Shown: piece after piece, positions 1 through 11,134 of the stretch
Position numbering within the stretch: the stretch's first letter is position 1
Layout of the letters: each line of letters starts with the position of its first letter
From: Monodelphis domestica
Taxonomy: Eukaryota; Chordata; Mammalia; Didelphimorphia; Didelphidae
Assembly (NCBI RefSeq): GCF_027887165.1
Contig: NC_077234.1
Location: forward strand, 189,511,319 to 189,575,318
Reading direction: 5' to 3'
Length of the DNA: 64,000 nt
The notes under the pieces: generated by a model
Databases searched by the model: none
What the model was told of the DNA's origin: nothing
What the model saw: the letters and a program-made list of their open reading frames with translations, nothing else
Program-made: the position numbers and the translations under genes

Positions 1-1385
1 ACCTCCTTTTGTTTCTTTTCCCATTTCTTTTAGTATTAACCTCTTTTTTAAAGCTCTAGTTGTGTATATATATACACACATGTATATGTATTTATGTATA
101 CATTTATCTGTATACATATTTATTTCTTGGCATTTCATCCTATATAGTTTGTCACTGTTCCCTCTAAGTATAATTCTTCTAGCTGCCCAGGTGATAAAAA
201 CAATTTTTAAGAGTTACCAATGACCTCTTTTCTTATAGGGATACATAACATTTTAACTTATTGGATCTCTTAAAAAAAAAGACTTTTTTTGGGGGGGTTG
301 GTATTGGTTTTCTTTTTTTCCCCCTTTCTTAATTAATTACCTTTTGATGATTCTCTTGAATTCTGTGCTTCGGAGTAAAATTTTCTGTTCAGGTCTGGTC
401 TTTCTTTACAAATTCTTGGAATTCTTCTATTTTGTTGAATGTCCATACTTTTCCCTGTAAGAATATAGTCAGTTTTGCTGGGTAATTGATTCTTGGTTGT
501 AGACCTAGTTCCCTTGCTTTCCAGAATATCATATTCAATGCCTTTCAGTCCTTCAGTGTAGATGCAGCCAGATCCTGTGTTATCCTCACTGTGGTTCCAT
601 GGTATCTGAATGACTTCTTCTTTGCAGCTTGTAATATTTTTTCCTTGGTTTGATAGTTCTTGAATTTGGCTATAACATTCCTGGGTGTTGTCAGTTGGGG
701 ATTAGGTACAGGAGGTGATCTGTGGATCCTTTCAATCTCCACTTTTCCCTCTAGAATATCGGGGAAGTTTTCTTGAATAACTTCCTATAGTATTGCACCC
801 AGGCTTTTTCTTTTGTCATGGTCTTCTGGTAGACCAATGATTCTTAAATTGTCTCTCTTCAAACAATTTTCTAAATCTTCTGTTTTGTGAATGAGATGCT
901 TCTTATTTTCCTCAATTTTTTCATTCTTTTGGTTTTGTTTTATAGTGTCCTGCTGCCTTGTGAGGTCACTTAATTCTAGTTGTTGTATTCTGGTTCTTAA
1001 AAACTGGATTTCATCCCTGGCTTTTTGGTCGTCCTTATTTTTCTGGTCTGATTTTCTATGGAGGTCATCTTTCATCCTCTTTACCTCATCTTTCATCTCC
1101 TTTGCCTCATTTTTCCAGCTGGTTAATTTTGGCTTTCAAGACACTATTTTCTCATTTTAGTTCAATGGCCTCTGTTTCCAGATGACTTATCTTAGTTTTT
1201 AAGTTCTTTTCCCAATTTTCTTCAGTCTTTCTTAATTGTGTTTTGAATTGCATTTTGAGTTCCTCCAAAGCCTGTATCCAGTTTCCTGGGATTTCTGATT
1301 TATCATTAGCTGATCCCTCTCCCTCTGTTCTGTTCACTGTATAGAAGCTGTCTATTGTAATTTGTTTTAAGTTTTTCTTTTTCTA
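1..1385 (-). mobile_element. LINE-1 fragment with ORF1 region
   Basis: Minus-strand L1. Reading down from about 1337 it shows the ORF1 coiled coil, the RDNLRIIGLPE segment, then the TPRNVIAKFKNYQTKEKIL part of the ORF1 C-terminal domain (545-742). Below 540 the ORF1 tail is degenerate. The sequence is truncated by the window edge on its 3' side. Confidence 0.85.
545..1337 (-). pseudogene. broken L1 ORF1
   Basis: Three frame-broken pieces of L1 ORF1: N-terminal piece 1152-1337 ending at a stop, coiled-coil piece 785-1096, and RNA-binding C-terminal piece 545-742 starting MEIERIHRSPP. ORF1 proteins form trimers that coat L1 RNA. Stops and frameshifts mean this copy cannot make the full protein. 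It is the best preserved ORF1 in the window. Confidence 0.8.
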
Positions 1386-1604
1386 GTTTTGTTTTGTTTT
1401 TAGTTACATAGCCAATTCATTGGGCTACTTTTTCTCTATTTTAATGATATATGCATTTAGAGATGTAAAACTTCCTTTAAATACATCTTTGGTTATATCT
1501 CACAAATTTTGGTATGTCATCTCATTGTTCTCATTATTTCAGTTGAAATTATTGATTATATGATTAGTTTTTTAAACTATATTCTTTTTCTATATGCTCT
1601 TTTT

Positions 1605-1985
1605 TCCTGTTTTTTTTCCCAATAATATATTCCCTCCATAACAATGTAAATTAAAAAAAATGTTTGTTTTCTTACATTTTGAGTTCCATATCCTCTTCTC
1701 CCCTTTTTCCTCCCCCTTGAATCTGAGACAGTAAGCAATTTGATATATCTTATATATTTGTGATCATGCAAAACATATATCCATGTTGGTCACATTGTAC
1801 GTAGAAGAAGACATGTAAAAAAAAACAAAGCCTACAAAGAAAATAAAGTGAAAATTACTATACTTTGATCTTCACTAAGACTCCATTAGTTCTTTTGCTG
1901 GAGGTGGATAGCATTTTTCATCATGGGTCCTTTGGAATTGCCTTGGATCATTATATTGCTGTGCCTGTCCTTATAATTATATTAT
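1605..1985 (-). mobile_element. L1 3'-end fragment inserted in older L1
   Basis: Homologous to the L1 3' UTR fragment at 7780-8110: both contain GTAAGCAATTTGAT, ATCATGCAAAACATAT-type sequence and GGATAGCATT. It splits the ORF2-like sequence of the host L1. Boundaries are approximate. Confidence 0.6.
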
Positions 1986-3754
1986 TTTATTTCCAATTAA
2001 TTTTAAATCTATTCTTCAAAGGCTTTTTATTGAATAGAATTTTTGTACATTATAATTTAAAGATGGTGCATTTAATATTTCTGTTATTTTGCATTTGTCT
2101 GGGAGATTTTTAGTGTGCTAATACATGGTCAGTTTTTGTGAAGCTACTATGTACAACTAAGAAAAAGGCAGGATACTTTCTATTCCCATTTGGTTTTCTT
2201 CAGAGGCCTGTCATCCCTAACCTTTCTAAAATTCTATTAATCTTCTTGGCTTCTTATTTATTTTATGCTTAGATTTATCTAGTTCTGATAGGGGAAAGCT
2301 GAGATTATTTATTAGTATAGTTTTACTATATTTCTTTCTATAACTCATTTAACTTTAAAAATTTTGATGCTTTGTCATTTGGTACATATTGCTTGATTGA
2401 TTGTTATTGATATTACTTAATTGACTATAGTACCTTTTAGTAAAATGTAGTTTCCCTGAGTATCTCTTTTAATTAGGTCTATTTTTTTGCTTTTGCTTTG
2501 TTGATGATCATGATTGCTACCCCTGCTGCTTTTTTTTTTTACTTTAGCTAAAGTGTAATAGATTCTCTGCTAGTCCTTTAACTCTCTGTGTATCTTTCCA
2601 TTTCAAGTGTGTCTCTTATAAACAAAATATTCTTAGTTTCTGGTTTCTAATCCATTCTTCTGATTGCTTCCTTTTTATAGACAAGTTCTTCCCATTCACA
2701 TTACACTTATAATTGCTAACTATTTTTTCTATGTATTTTTTCTTCATCCTACTCTTTCTTATTTATCCTTCTCTTTTTTTTACCCTATCACACCTCAAAA
2801 GTCTGTTTTGCTTCTTATCACTTCCTCTCCTTATCTGCCCTATTTTTTTTTATCAAATCCACTCCTTTTTTTTATTGATTTCTATAACCAACTGTTTGTA
2901 TAAATATTCTTCCTTTTGAACCAATTCAGATAAGAATGAGGTTCAAATGTTGCTCCTCCTCCATTTTCTCTTCCACTATAAAAACTCTTCCTTTTGCACC
3001 TCTTTTTTGTGAGATAATTTCCTTCTCCCTCTCTTTTCCCCCTTACCTATCACATCCCTCTTTCTCATTCCTCCATTTTTTAGGAAATCATTTCCATGTA
3101 ATAGACTCACACCTATGCCCTCTGTCTATTTAGATTCTTTCTTACTGTCCCAATAATGATAAAATTCTTTAAAATTATATATTTCATCTCCCCAAGGAAT
3201 GCAACCAGATTAAACTTAAGTACCTTTTGATTTCTTTTTATGATTACCTTTTCATGCTTCTATTGAGTCTTCATGAATGCCAAATTTTCTATTCAGTTTT
3301 GGTCTTTTCATCAGCACTACTTAGAAAGCTTCTTTTTTTCATTAAATATTTATTTACAATCCTGTAGGATTATATTTAGTTTTGTTGGGTAGGTTATTCT
3401 TGATTATAATTCTAGTTCCTTTGCCTTTGAAAACATATTCAAAGACTGTTCTTTTATTGTGGTAACCATTAAATATTTTGTGATACCAATTGGGTGGGAC
3501 TTCATGGTATTTGAATTATTTCTTCCTGGTGTTCTGCAGTATTTTCTTTTTGACCTGGGAACTCCAGAATTTGGTTATAATATTCCTAGAAGTTCTCATT
3601 TTGAGATCTCTTTCAGGAGGTGATCAGTGGATTCTTTCAATTTCTATTTTGCCCTCTGACAGTAGAGGCCTCTTTATAATTTCTTGAAATATGATGTCTG
3701 GGATCCTTTTTTGATCATGGCTTTTAAGAATTACAATAATTCTTTTAAATTTAT

Positions 3755-4630
3755 TTTATTTTTGAACTATTTCAAAATTTTAAAAAATCTGCTCATCATT
3801 TCTTACAGCACATTAATATTTTATCACAAGTATATACAGTCATTCCTTGCTATATCATGGTTTATTTATTGTGGCTTTAGGATTTTTAAAAATCTAATTC
3901 TGTATCAGAGTTACACTTATTGAGGCACACTATTGGCTGATGGAAGGAAAGGTGACTAATCACAACACTGTCTTCTGTATCCTGGGTGCTGATTAGCTCA
4001 GTGACTGTAAGTTAATAAGAATGTGGAAAAGGTTTATAGGAGAGTGAGAAGGGTTTATAAAGCCTTAAAATATACATAAATAATAAAATAAATATAACGC
4101 TACTACTTCCCTGATTTTCACCCATCATGGGGGTCTTTGGAATGTAATTCCTACAATAGGTGAGAGATTACTTTACTACAATTTGTTTAGCTCTCCTCAA
4201 TTGATGAACATTCCCTAGATTTCTAGTTCTTTGACACCACAAAGAGAGTTGTTATAAATATTTTGGAATATATAGGTTCCTTTCCTTTTCTCCCTAATCT
4301 TGAAAAATAGACTCAACTGGGTCTAGGAATATACATGATTTTATAGCTCTCTGGGCATAATTCCAAATCACTTTCCAAAATGATTGGATCAATGCACAGT
4401 TCTACTAAGAATGTGTTACTGTCACCGTTTCCACATCTCCTCCTACAATTGTCATTTTAGCAAATCTGATAGGTATGAGATGATACCTCAAAATTATTTT
4501 GATTTGTATGTCTATCATCAGTAGTGATTTAGAGCATTTTTTCATATGCCTACATGTGGCTTTGATTTATTTATCTGAAAATTATCTGTTTGTATTTTTT
4601 TTCCCTCATTTAACAATTGGGAGATGGCAG
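3755..4630 (-). mobile_element. L1 3'-end fragment flanked by target duplication
   Basis: Minus-strand L1 3' end (ORF2 C-terminus and 3' UTR) matching the copies at 8.2 and 45.9 kb. It is inserted in ORF1 of an older L1. The target duplication reads ACAATAATTCTTTTAAAT at about 3734 and ACAATAATTCTTAAAT at about 4633, and ORF1 sequence resumes after it. A TA-flanked MITE (3837-4173) is inserted inside. Confidence 0.75.
3837..4173. mobile_element. Tigger/pogo-type MITE
   Basis: A 337-bp non-autonomous DNA transposon. It starts CAGTCATTCCTTGCTAT and ends ATAGGTGAGAGATTACTT, decayed terminal inverted repeats of the CAGTAATCCCTC type. It has a TA duplication on both sides (3835-3836, 4174-4175) and sits within L1 3' sequence. 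Its centre includes ATTGGCTGATGG and TTATAAAGCC, as in related mammalian elements. It has no coding capacity. Confidence 0.75.
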
Positions 4631-5652
4631 TACAATAATTCTTAAATCGTCTCTTCTTGATCCATTTTCCAGGTCAGTTGTTTTTACTATATTTTGCATT
4701 TTCTTCTATTCCCCTCCCCCAATTCTTGACTTTGTTTTATTATTCCTTGATGTAAATGGAGTAATTAGCTTCCACTTTCTCAATTCTAATTTTTAAGGAT
4801 TTCTTTCAGTGAGGTTTTGTACCTCTTTTTTCTGGTTGGATAATTCTATTTTTTTAAAAGAAGTTATATTTTTTAGCTTTTTTTGTGCTTTTTTTTACCA
4901 AGTTGTTAATTTTATTTTCAATTTTTTTCTTGCATTGTTCCCAATTTTTCTTCTACCATTCTTATTTGATTAAATTTTTTTCTTTTTACTTATACTAGGA
5001 TTGCGGGAGGGGGGGCTTGTGTATAATCTATATTTTTCTTTAAGACTTTGCTTATAGAAATTTTTATATTATTGTCTTCTGAGTTTGTGCCTTGATATTC
5101 CCTATCACCACCACAGATTTTTATAGTCAGGTGTTGTTTTTTTTTAAATTTCATTTACTCATTTTTCCAGCCTTTTTCTTGACCTTGGATTTTATGTTAG
5201 AGTTGAGCTTTGATCACCTGCAGTGGAGAGGGAGGATCACTGTCCTCAACTTCTGGATTTTTCACCCTTTTGTTTTAATAGCTAGTTCTGGAGGTCTATA
5301 AGTTTTTGGTGCTTCCAAGATGGTGTTATCTGGGGAGAGATAATCTCCTGATCAGTGCACTAGTCCTTTTTCAAGTAGGGTCTCTCTGATCTCCGGAACA
5401 ATCTTATACCAGGAAATGTCCCCAATAACCTTGGGACTCCAAGCACTCATCTCTGTCAACTTGAAACCATGAACCTAAACTAGGAAATGGACAATGGAGT
5501 TGCTAAATTGTGCCTACTCCTATACCTAGTGCTAGTACAGGGCTCCCCTGGAATCTTTTTCTGATCAGGTCTTCATTTCCCTTGCCATCTTATTGAGGGT
5601 TTCTGTTACCACTGTTGCTATACCTGCTGCTGTCCCTGCCACTGTCTCCAAA

Positions 5653-6021
5653 TGTAATAATTAAAAATGGGTTTGACAAATGTAAGAATTAAAAACAATT
5701 ATTGTGGTTGCCATTTATAAAATTAATACTTAAGTCACGAAGCTATTAGCAGCTTTAGTTGCTTTATTACAGCAGGGTAGAGGAAGTAAAGAGGGAAATA
5801 TAGAAAGGTGGTAGAATTTTCTAACCTACCACTCCAAGTATGCTCTGAAGAAATCTAGCTCACTCCCCAACAGGAGCAGGAGAGTCTCAGCCTCCAAAGC
5901 AGAAGTCCTCCAATGCAGAAATTCTCCAATGCAGAGACACCAATGCAGAGGTTCTCCCTCAGCAAGAGCCACCAGCACAGCAGAAGTAGAAACCTACAGT
6001 TGTTGTCACGATCATGTTGCA
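5653..6021 (-). mobile_element. solo ERV LTR inside L1 5' UTR
   Basis: The plus strand starts TGTAATAATTAAAAATGGG and ends ATGTTGCA. On the minus strand there is an AATAAA polyadenylation signal followed by a terminal GGCAACCACA stretch, like a U5 region. The flanks CTCCAAA and CTCCATA give a target duplication of 5 to 7 bp. Removing the element rejoins L1 sequence that aligns with the copy at 40.5 kb. Confidence 0.7.
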
Positions 6022-6141
6022 CTCCATATCTGATTCCGGTTTTTTATTAGATTTGGTACATTATTATGAAGTTGTTTAGTGGGGACTATTAGGAAAGTTT
6101 TGCTAAAATGTTGCTTTTATTTCACCATCTTGGATGTGGTT

Positions 6142-7000
6142 TTAGGAATTTTGCCCGCCACTGGTAGGCCATGAGTTTGACATCTCTGGTCTAAAAAACT
6201 TCTTGCTTATTTTTGTTTTTCATAAGGTGTATTTTTTTTCACAATGGCCCATTTCTAGTATGTTACATTTTGAGTAGTTCTACCTACTAAGGGCTAAGAA
6301 ATGTTAATAATTTGGGTCTATTTGTTATTTGACTTTCTTATTGAATGTTTCATATAATTCTGCCTAATATTCATTTTGCTATCTATTCTTTGATCCATTA
6401 CATTCAAATAATACTATTCTAATCACTGTCATACATCTGAACCATCCTAACCTTCTCTCTTGAATGCTACTTCAATTTAATATGACTTTACTTCCACAAA
6501 ATGAAAATTTCCCTAGGTGAAAATAATAGCAGTCCCAAATGATGTTGTAATTCCAGCTCTTACTTTGCCAGTCTATTTCCAGAAAAGTAGAACTTGCTGT
6601 TAGTAATTCTTAAGAAATGTTATTAATAATAGGTATTGTGCTTCTGGGAAAGAATATGGAAACATACTTTAATGGAAAGTGTTTTTAAAAGTTATATGAA
6701 TAATAGAAAAGTTATTGAAGATCATTGCTATGCTGTAACATCTTAGCTCTTTTAGCCAAGGGTGATGTTTCTAAAATAAATATAGAAAGTAAGTTTGGAA
6801 AAGAGACAGTAAAGGAAATTTAGAACAACTTAGAATTTCCCCATTCGAGGCCTTCTTTTATTTTACTAAGTTGCTAAAAGAAAGGCAAAGTGGTGAAGTG
6901 TAAATCCCTGAATTTTGAGTCAGAACATATGATAGTGGTATTTTTTTCCTTTAATACCTGGCTCCATTTCATGTGGTAGCTGTGCCTACCTTATTTCAAC
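6142..7000. other. no gene; unassigned AT-rich sequence
   Basis: No recognisable exon, RNA gene or repeat beyond short A/T runs. Confidence 0.4.
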
Positions 7001-7717
7001 TGTAAGGATAATTTTAGGTTTGTGACCTAATCTAAATTATTTTTGGTCACCAGGGAATATCCCAAATAAAATATCCAAGTCAGTTTCTTAATTTATGACG
7101 GTTTAACCAATATAGAGGGAAGGAATTAAGGAGAAGGGAGAGGGAAAAAGTATAGGAATTCTCCCACCTAGACTGTGCCAGGAGGAGTTCAAGGTCCTCT
7201 GCCATGAGGTCCCTGAAGAAGATTAGTGGCTTTTTAAGAGGATAGTGTTTGGAAGGTAAAGGAGAAAGAATCATCCAAAACTCCAATAGAGCTTAGTAAA
7301 GATGCCTCACCTGAAGTAGGCTACTCAGCTTCCTCCAGCATGGTATCAAGGAAAACTCATTGCTAAACCCGAACAATACCAGCCACCGCCCAAGATGCCC
7401 AAACGCTCAGCACGCTCCACTATCCACCTCTCCACCGCCAACAAGGCTGGAGAGAGGAAGTGACACAAAATATATAGACAGTTTTTACATCACGTTCCTG
7501 CATCTTACATGTACTAATGGTAGCTTAAGCTTGACTTAGAACAGCCCAAGGGTCTGTCAGTTGTTTCTGATTTGTCATTTGCTAGCACATGTCTGTCATA
7601 GGCCATCCTCCTAAATACTTAATCCTTAAGTATGGGTGTAGACATTCCTGTTTTGTTAGACTAAGTAGGGTGGAGTAATCTAAAGTTCACACAACTCAGC
7701 AGGAAGTTCTGATTACA
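7001..7717 (-). mobile_element. solo ERV LTR (TGTAA...TTACA)
   Basis: Bounded by TGTAAGGATA at 7001 and GATTACA at 7711-7717, so the minus-strand element starts TGTAATC and ends TTACA. Near its 3' end the minus strand reads CCCTGGTGACCA, a tail shared with the LTRs at 11.1 and 38 kb. No target duplication is visible, so exact ends are moderately certain. Confidence 0.6.
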
Positions 7718-7739
7718 AGAAAAATCAAAGCTAACAATT

Positions 7740-8455
7740 TTTTAAAAAGATATTTTATTTTTCCAATTACATGTAATAACAATTTTCCACATATATTTTC
7801 TGAAGTACTGAAATCCAAATTGTCTCCTTCTCTCCTTCTTCCCAGAGCTGGTAAGCAATTTGATCTGGGTTATACATGTATCATCATGCAAAACCTATTT
7901 CCAAATTGTTCATTGTTGTAAGAGAATACTCATATAAATTTGAACCCAACCAGTAAAAATCTCAATCTAAAGTGAAAGATAGTATGCTTTGATCTACAAC
8001 CTCATTCCAAAAGTTTTTTTCTCTGGAGTTGGATAGCATTCTTTGTCTTAAGTCCCTCAGAACTTCCTGGATGATTGTATTGCTATTAGTAGCAAAGTCT
8101 ATCATAGTTGATTGCCCTATATTATTGTTGTTACTGTGTACGATGTTCTCCTGGTTCTGCTGATTTCAATTTGCATCAGTTCACATAAATCTTTCCAGTT
8201 CTTTCTGAAATGATCCTTTTAATCATTCCTTATAGCACAATAGTATTTCATCACCACCATATACCACAGTTTGTTCAGTCATTTCCCATTTGAAAGACAT
8301 CCCTTTAATTACCAATTCTTTGCCATCAGAAAAAGAGCAGCTATAAATATTTTTGTACAAACAGATCCTCCCCCCCTTTTTTTCTTTATCTCTTTGGGGT
8401 GCAGACCTAGTAATGGTATTCAGGATCAAAGGGTATGCACAGTGGATTTCTGGCA
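7740..8455 (-). mobile_element. L1 3' end
   Basis: Minus-strand L1 3' UTR and ORF2 C-terminus. The ACCACAGTTTGTTCAGTCAT and TCTTTGGGGTGCAGACC blocks recur in the copies at 27 and 45.9 kb. Confidence 0.75.
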
Positions 8456-8879
8456 GATGGATCACAGGCAGATGGTCTTTATACCTCAGGAAAACAGTCC
8501 ACTCTAAGGCAGATTCTCAAACCAAGGAATCACTAATCTCTCCACAATATTAGAATTGCCAAGGGAAAATCTGTTAGAGCAAAACCTCCTTCTAGCTCAG
8601 TCGAAAAGCAGGAGAGAGAGTGAATGACTGTTAATGCCAGTAAAACTCCCACAATCCTTTTCTCCTTAGACTCCTTTCCCAGGGCTTGTATCCAAATTGT
8701 CTTTTACTCTTAATGCTAATCTGTGAAATTTACTCTCTCCCTTACCTACATTCCTACAAGGGCTAGGCTTCTGGGGCTAAATGACTTGCCCCGAGTCACA
8801 TAGCTAGTGTTTGAGATCAGATTTGCATCTAGAACTGCTTGTCTCCAGGCTTTAGATGATTTGTTTCTCTCTTTTTGGA
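8456..8879. other. unassigned, with ancient SINE remnant at 8775-8855
   Basis: Mostly unrecognised. At 8775-8855 there is a minus-strand MIR/MAR-like core (ACTTGCCC, GTCACATAGCTAG). No exon seen. Confidence 0.4.
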
Positions 8880-9330
8880 ATAGCACTGATTAAGTAAATT
8901 AATTTATTGTACTATCATTTTTATTTTATTAGCTTACTCCACCATGATCATTCAGATTTCTCCAATTATTAGGTCCATTTTTGTTTCCACTGAGAGTGTT
9001 TGTAGTTATATTTATATAGTTTCTGTGTGTGTCTTGGTAGGCATGTGCCCAAATATTTGTACATTCTGTAGTTTTTAAAATGAAATTTATCTTTTCTTGC
9101 TGAGCTTTATTGGTAATAAACAGAAATGTTAATAATTTATATGGATTTATTTTATATCCTGTAATCTTGCTAAAGTTTTTAGTTACATGAATTTTTAGTT
9201 GATTTTTTAGGATTATTTAAGGAAACCATCATGCAATCTGTGAAAAGTGTTAATATTTTTATAATGAAGTGTTAATATTTTTATAATGTTATCTGATGTA
9301 GGGAGGTATATTATTCCTAAATTAGAAACT
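8880..9330 (-). mobile_element. L1 ORF2 fragment
   Basis: Minus-strand L1 ORF2 remnants resembling the reverse-transcriptase C-terminal region, heavily decayed. A short direct repeat of GTGTTAATATTTTTATAATG occurs at 9247-9288. Confidence 0.5.
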
Positions 9331-9393
9331 TTTTCATCTAAAACCAAAGAAGGAATCAAATGGCTTTAGGACACTCATACTGTTCCTTGAATT

Positions 9394-9755
9394 TGTAACA
9401 GTTAAAATTTAGGAATATGGGGAGACTAAGGCAGGTAGAAATTAGTTTCTCTCTGCAAGGAGTATTATATTTTTTAGAGGTTTATTAGAGATTAAGGATT
9501 AAAGAAAATACAGGATAAGGAAAACGTGTCTAGGCCAGAGGCCTAGACAAGACCTCACCTGCATTATGGAAAGAGCCACGTCTGCTCCAAAACGGAAGTC
9601 CAAAAAGACAGAGAGCTTCAAAAGCCTTTGCAATCAGCTTAAGTACCTTCTCGATCTCGCCCACCTCAGAATTCCGTGAGATTACAAAGCATTTTGGGGA
9701 AGTGGAGCAAGGACTTGTGGGGATTGAAGTCCAGAGTTCAAATCTCAATTTTACA
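9394..9755 (-). mobile_element. ERV 3' LTR, minus orientation
   Basis: A 362-bp LTR bounded by TGTAACAG and TTTTACA on the plus strand. On the minus strand there is an AATAAA signal about 70 nt before the 3' end. It is preceded, in its own sense, by ERV 3' sequence with a hairpin (9767-9800) and a purine run next to the LTR, so it is a 3' LTR rather than a solo one. Confidence 0.6.
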
Positions 9756-10636
9756 TTTCTCCGTTTGATCCTCTGGGAAGAAGTCCTTCCCCAAAGGATC
9801 ATAAAAACATAATCAATTTAAAGATTACAATAATTTGAGGATAAGGAAAAAAAACAATAATTGCTGAATGCGTTGACAAAAAGCCAGTTGGGGGCAGTCC
9901 CCTTTGGCATGAAAGTATACATACAAATAAATGTTCAATCAACCACACCCAAAGTTCAATTTTGTGCAATTTGTGGTCTGGAGGCTTCTTCATTATGTCT
10001 TCTCCAACAGTTCAGTTCTGGATTCAGAGAGGTAGCATCTTCTTTACCTAAAATTCTTCTCAAAAAGAATTTAAACTTTGCAATTTAAAATAGTAATATT
10101 TTTTACATTCCCCCCATTAAGAGGGTGATTGACAAATACAGAATCACTTAGGGATGCATGGCTGAGGTATGAGGTATATGAATCATAGGAATCAAAGGAA
10201 AAAAAATATGAAAACATAGGAAAGCCTATGACTTAACACATGTTAAACATAGTAACCTCGAGTCTTCACACTAGGTTCAAGACCTTTGTATTGGCCTAGA
10301 AGTGAATCAATCCATCCTGGATTGGCTTTCCTTGTGTCCACACTCACTCTGAAAATACTCACAGACGAGTATCTCAACCTTGGCTCCTATAATCTGGTCC
10401 CTTTCTTTTCTGCCTCTCATAGTGTGGTAACTTTCTGTAGTCCTGGCTACTGACTGGGTAAATGCACCATTGCTTTCATCATTTTAATTGGGCCCTGATA
10501 GAAGGAGCTGTTATAGATTTATTTTTCTTTTACTTGGAATTTTTACACATAAGACTTTGGTAGTCTATATTTTCATCCAGAAATTTTTTTCTTTTCTTTT
10601 TGATTTTTCTGATATCTTTTAATATCTCTTACCAAT
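9756..10636 (-). mobile_element. ERV internal 3' region, minus orientation
   Basis: Noncoding or decayed 3' retroviral sequence leading to the LTR at 9394-9755. Positions 9871-10185 are repeated in inverted orientation at 10637-10955. The part at 10186-10636 is present only once and is assigned here by continuity. No intact reading frame is present. Confidence 0.5.
9871..10185 (+). repeat. large inverted repeat, left arm
   Basis: This 315-bp arm pairs with 10637-10955 at roughly 95 percent identity by eye. Both contain the same CCCTTTGGCATGAAAG and ATTAAGAGGGTGATTGAC blocks in opposite orientation. Confidence 0.9.
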
Positions 10637-10955
10637 TGATTCATATACCTCATACCTCAGCCATGCATCCCTAAGTGATTCTGTATTTGTCAATCACCCT
10701 CTTAATGGGGGGAATGTAAAAAAAATTATTATTTTAAATTGCAAAGTTTAAATTCCTTTTGAGAAGAATTTTAGGTAAAGAAGATGCTACCTCTCTGAAT
10801 CCAGAACTGAACTGTTGGAGAAGACATTATGAAGAAGCCTCCAGACCACAAGTTGCACAAAATTGAACTTTGGGTGTGGTTGATTGAACATTTATTTGTA
10901 TGTATACTTTCATGCCAAAGGGGACTTGCCCCTAATTTGGCTTTCTGTCAATGCG
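10637..10955 (-). repeat. large inverted repeat, right arm
   Basis: Reverse complement of 9871-10185, separated by a 451-bp spacer. Here it is part of the plus-strand ERV that runs into the LTR at 11135. Confidence 0.9.
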
Positions 10956-11134
10956 CCTAGCAAAACATTGGTTTTGCTTTCTTTTCTTTTCTATTTCCTC
11001 CCTCACTATTCTAATTCCTCTTAGAAAATTGAATATTGTGTATATCTATAGTTAGAAATGCATTTAGGATTACAAATTGATTATGTTAAATGATCAATGG
11101 GGAGACTAGTCTCCCAGTGATCATCAGGGGGGAT
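10637..11134 (+). mobile_element. ERV internal 3' region with polypurine tract
   Basis: Plus-strand retroviral 3' sequence ending in the polypurine-like CAGGGGGGA just before TGTAAATC of the LTR. The palindrome GGGAGACTAGTCTCCC (11100-11115), flanked by ATGATCA and TGATCAT, lies about 10 nt upstream of the LTR. It is homologous to the minus-strand unit at 9756-9870. Confidence 0.6.

Larger units (their letters stand above)
1390..6141 (-). mobile_element. older LINE-1, 5' part, multiply interrupted
   Basis: Minus-strand L1. The 5' end is near 6141, where the minus strand reads CCAAGATGGTGAAAT, a YY1-like L1 start. The 5' UTR covers about 5000-6141, the degenerate ORF1 about 3180-5000, and the ORF2 endonuclease region about 1390-3170. 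The same blocks in the same order occur at 36.9-40.6 kb. It is interrupted by an L1 3' fragment (1605-1985), another carrying a MITE (3755-4630), and a solo LTR (5653-6021). Confidence 0.75.
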
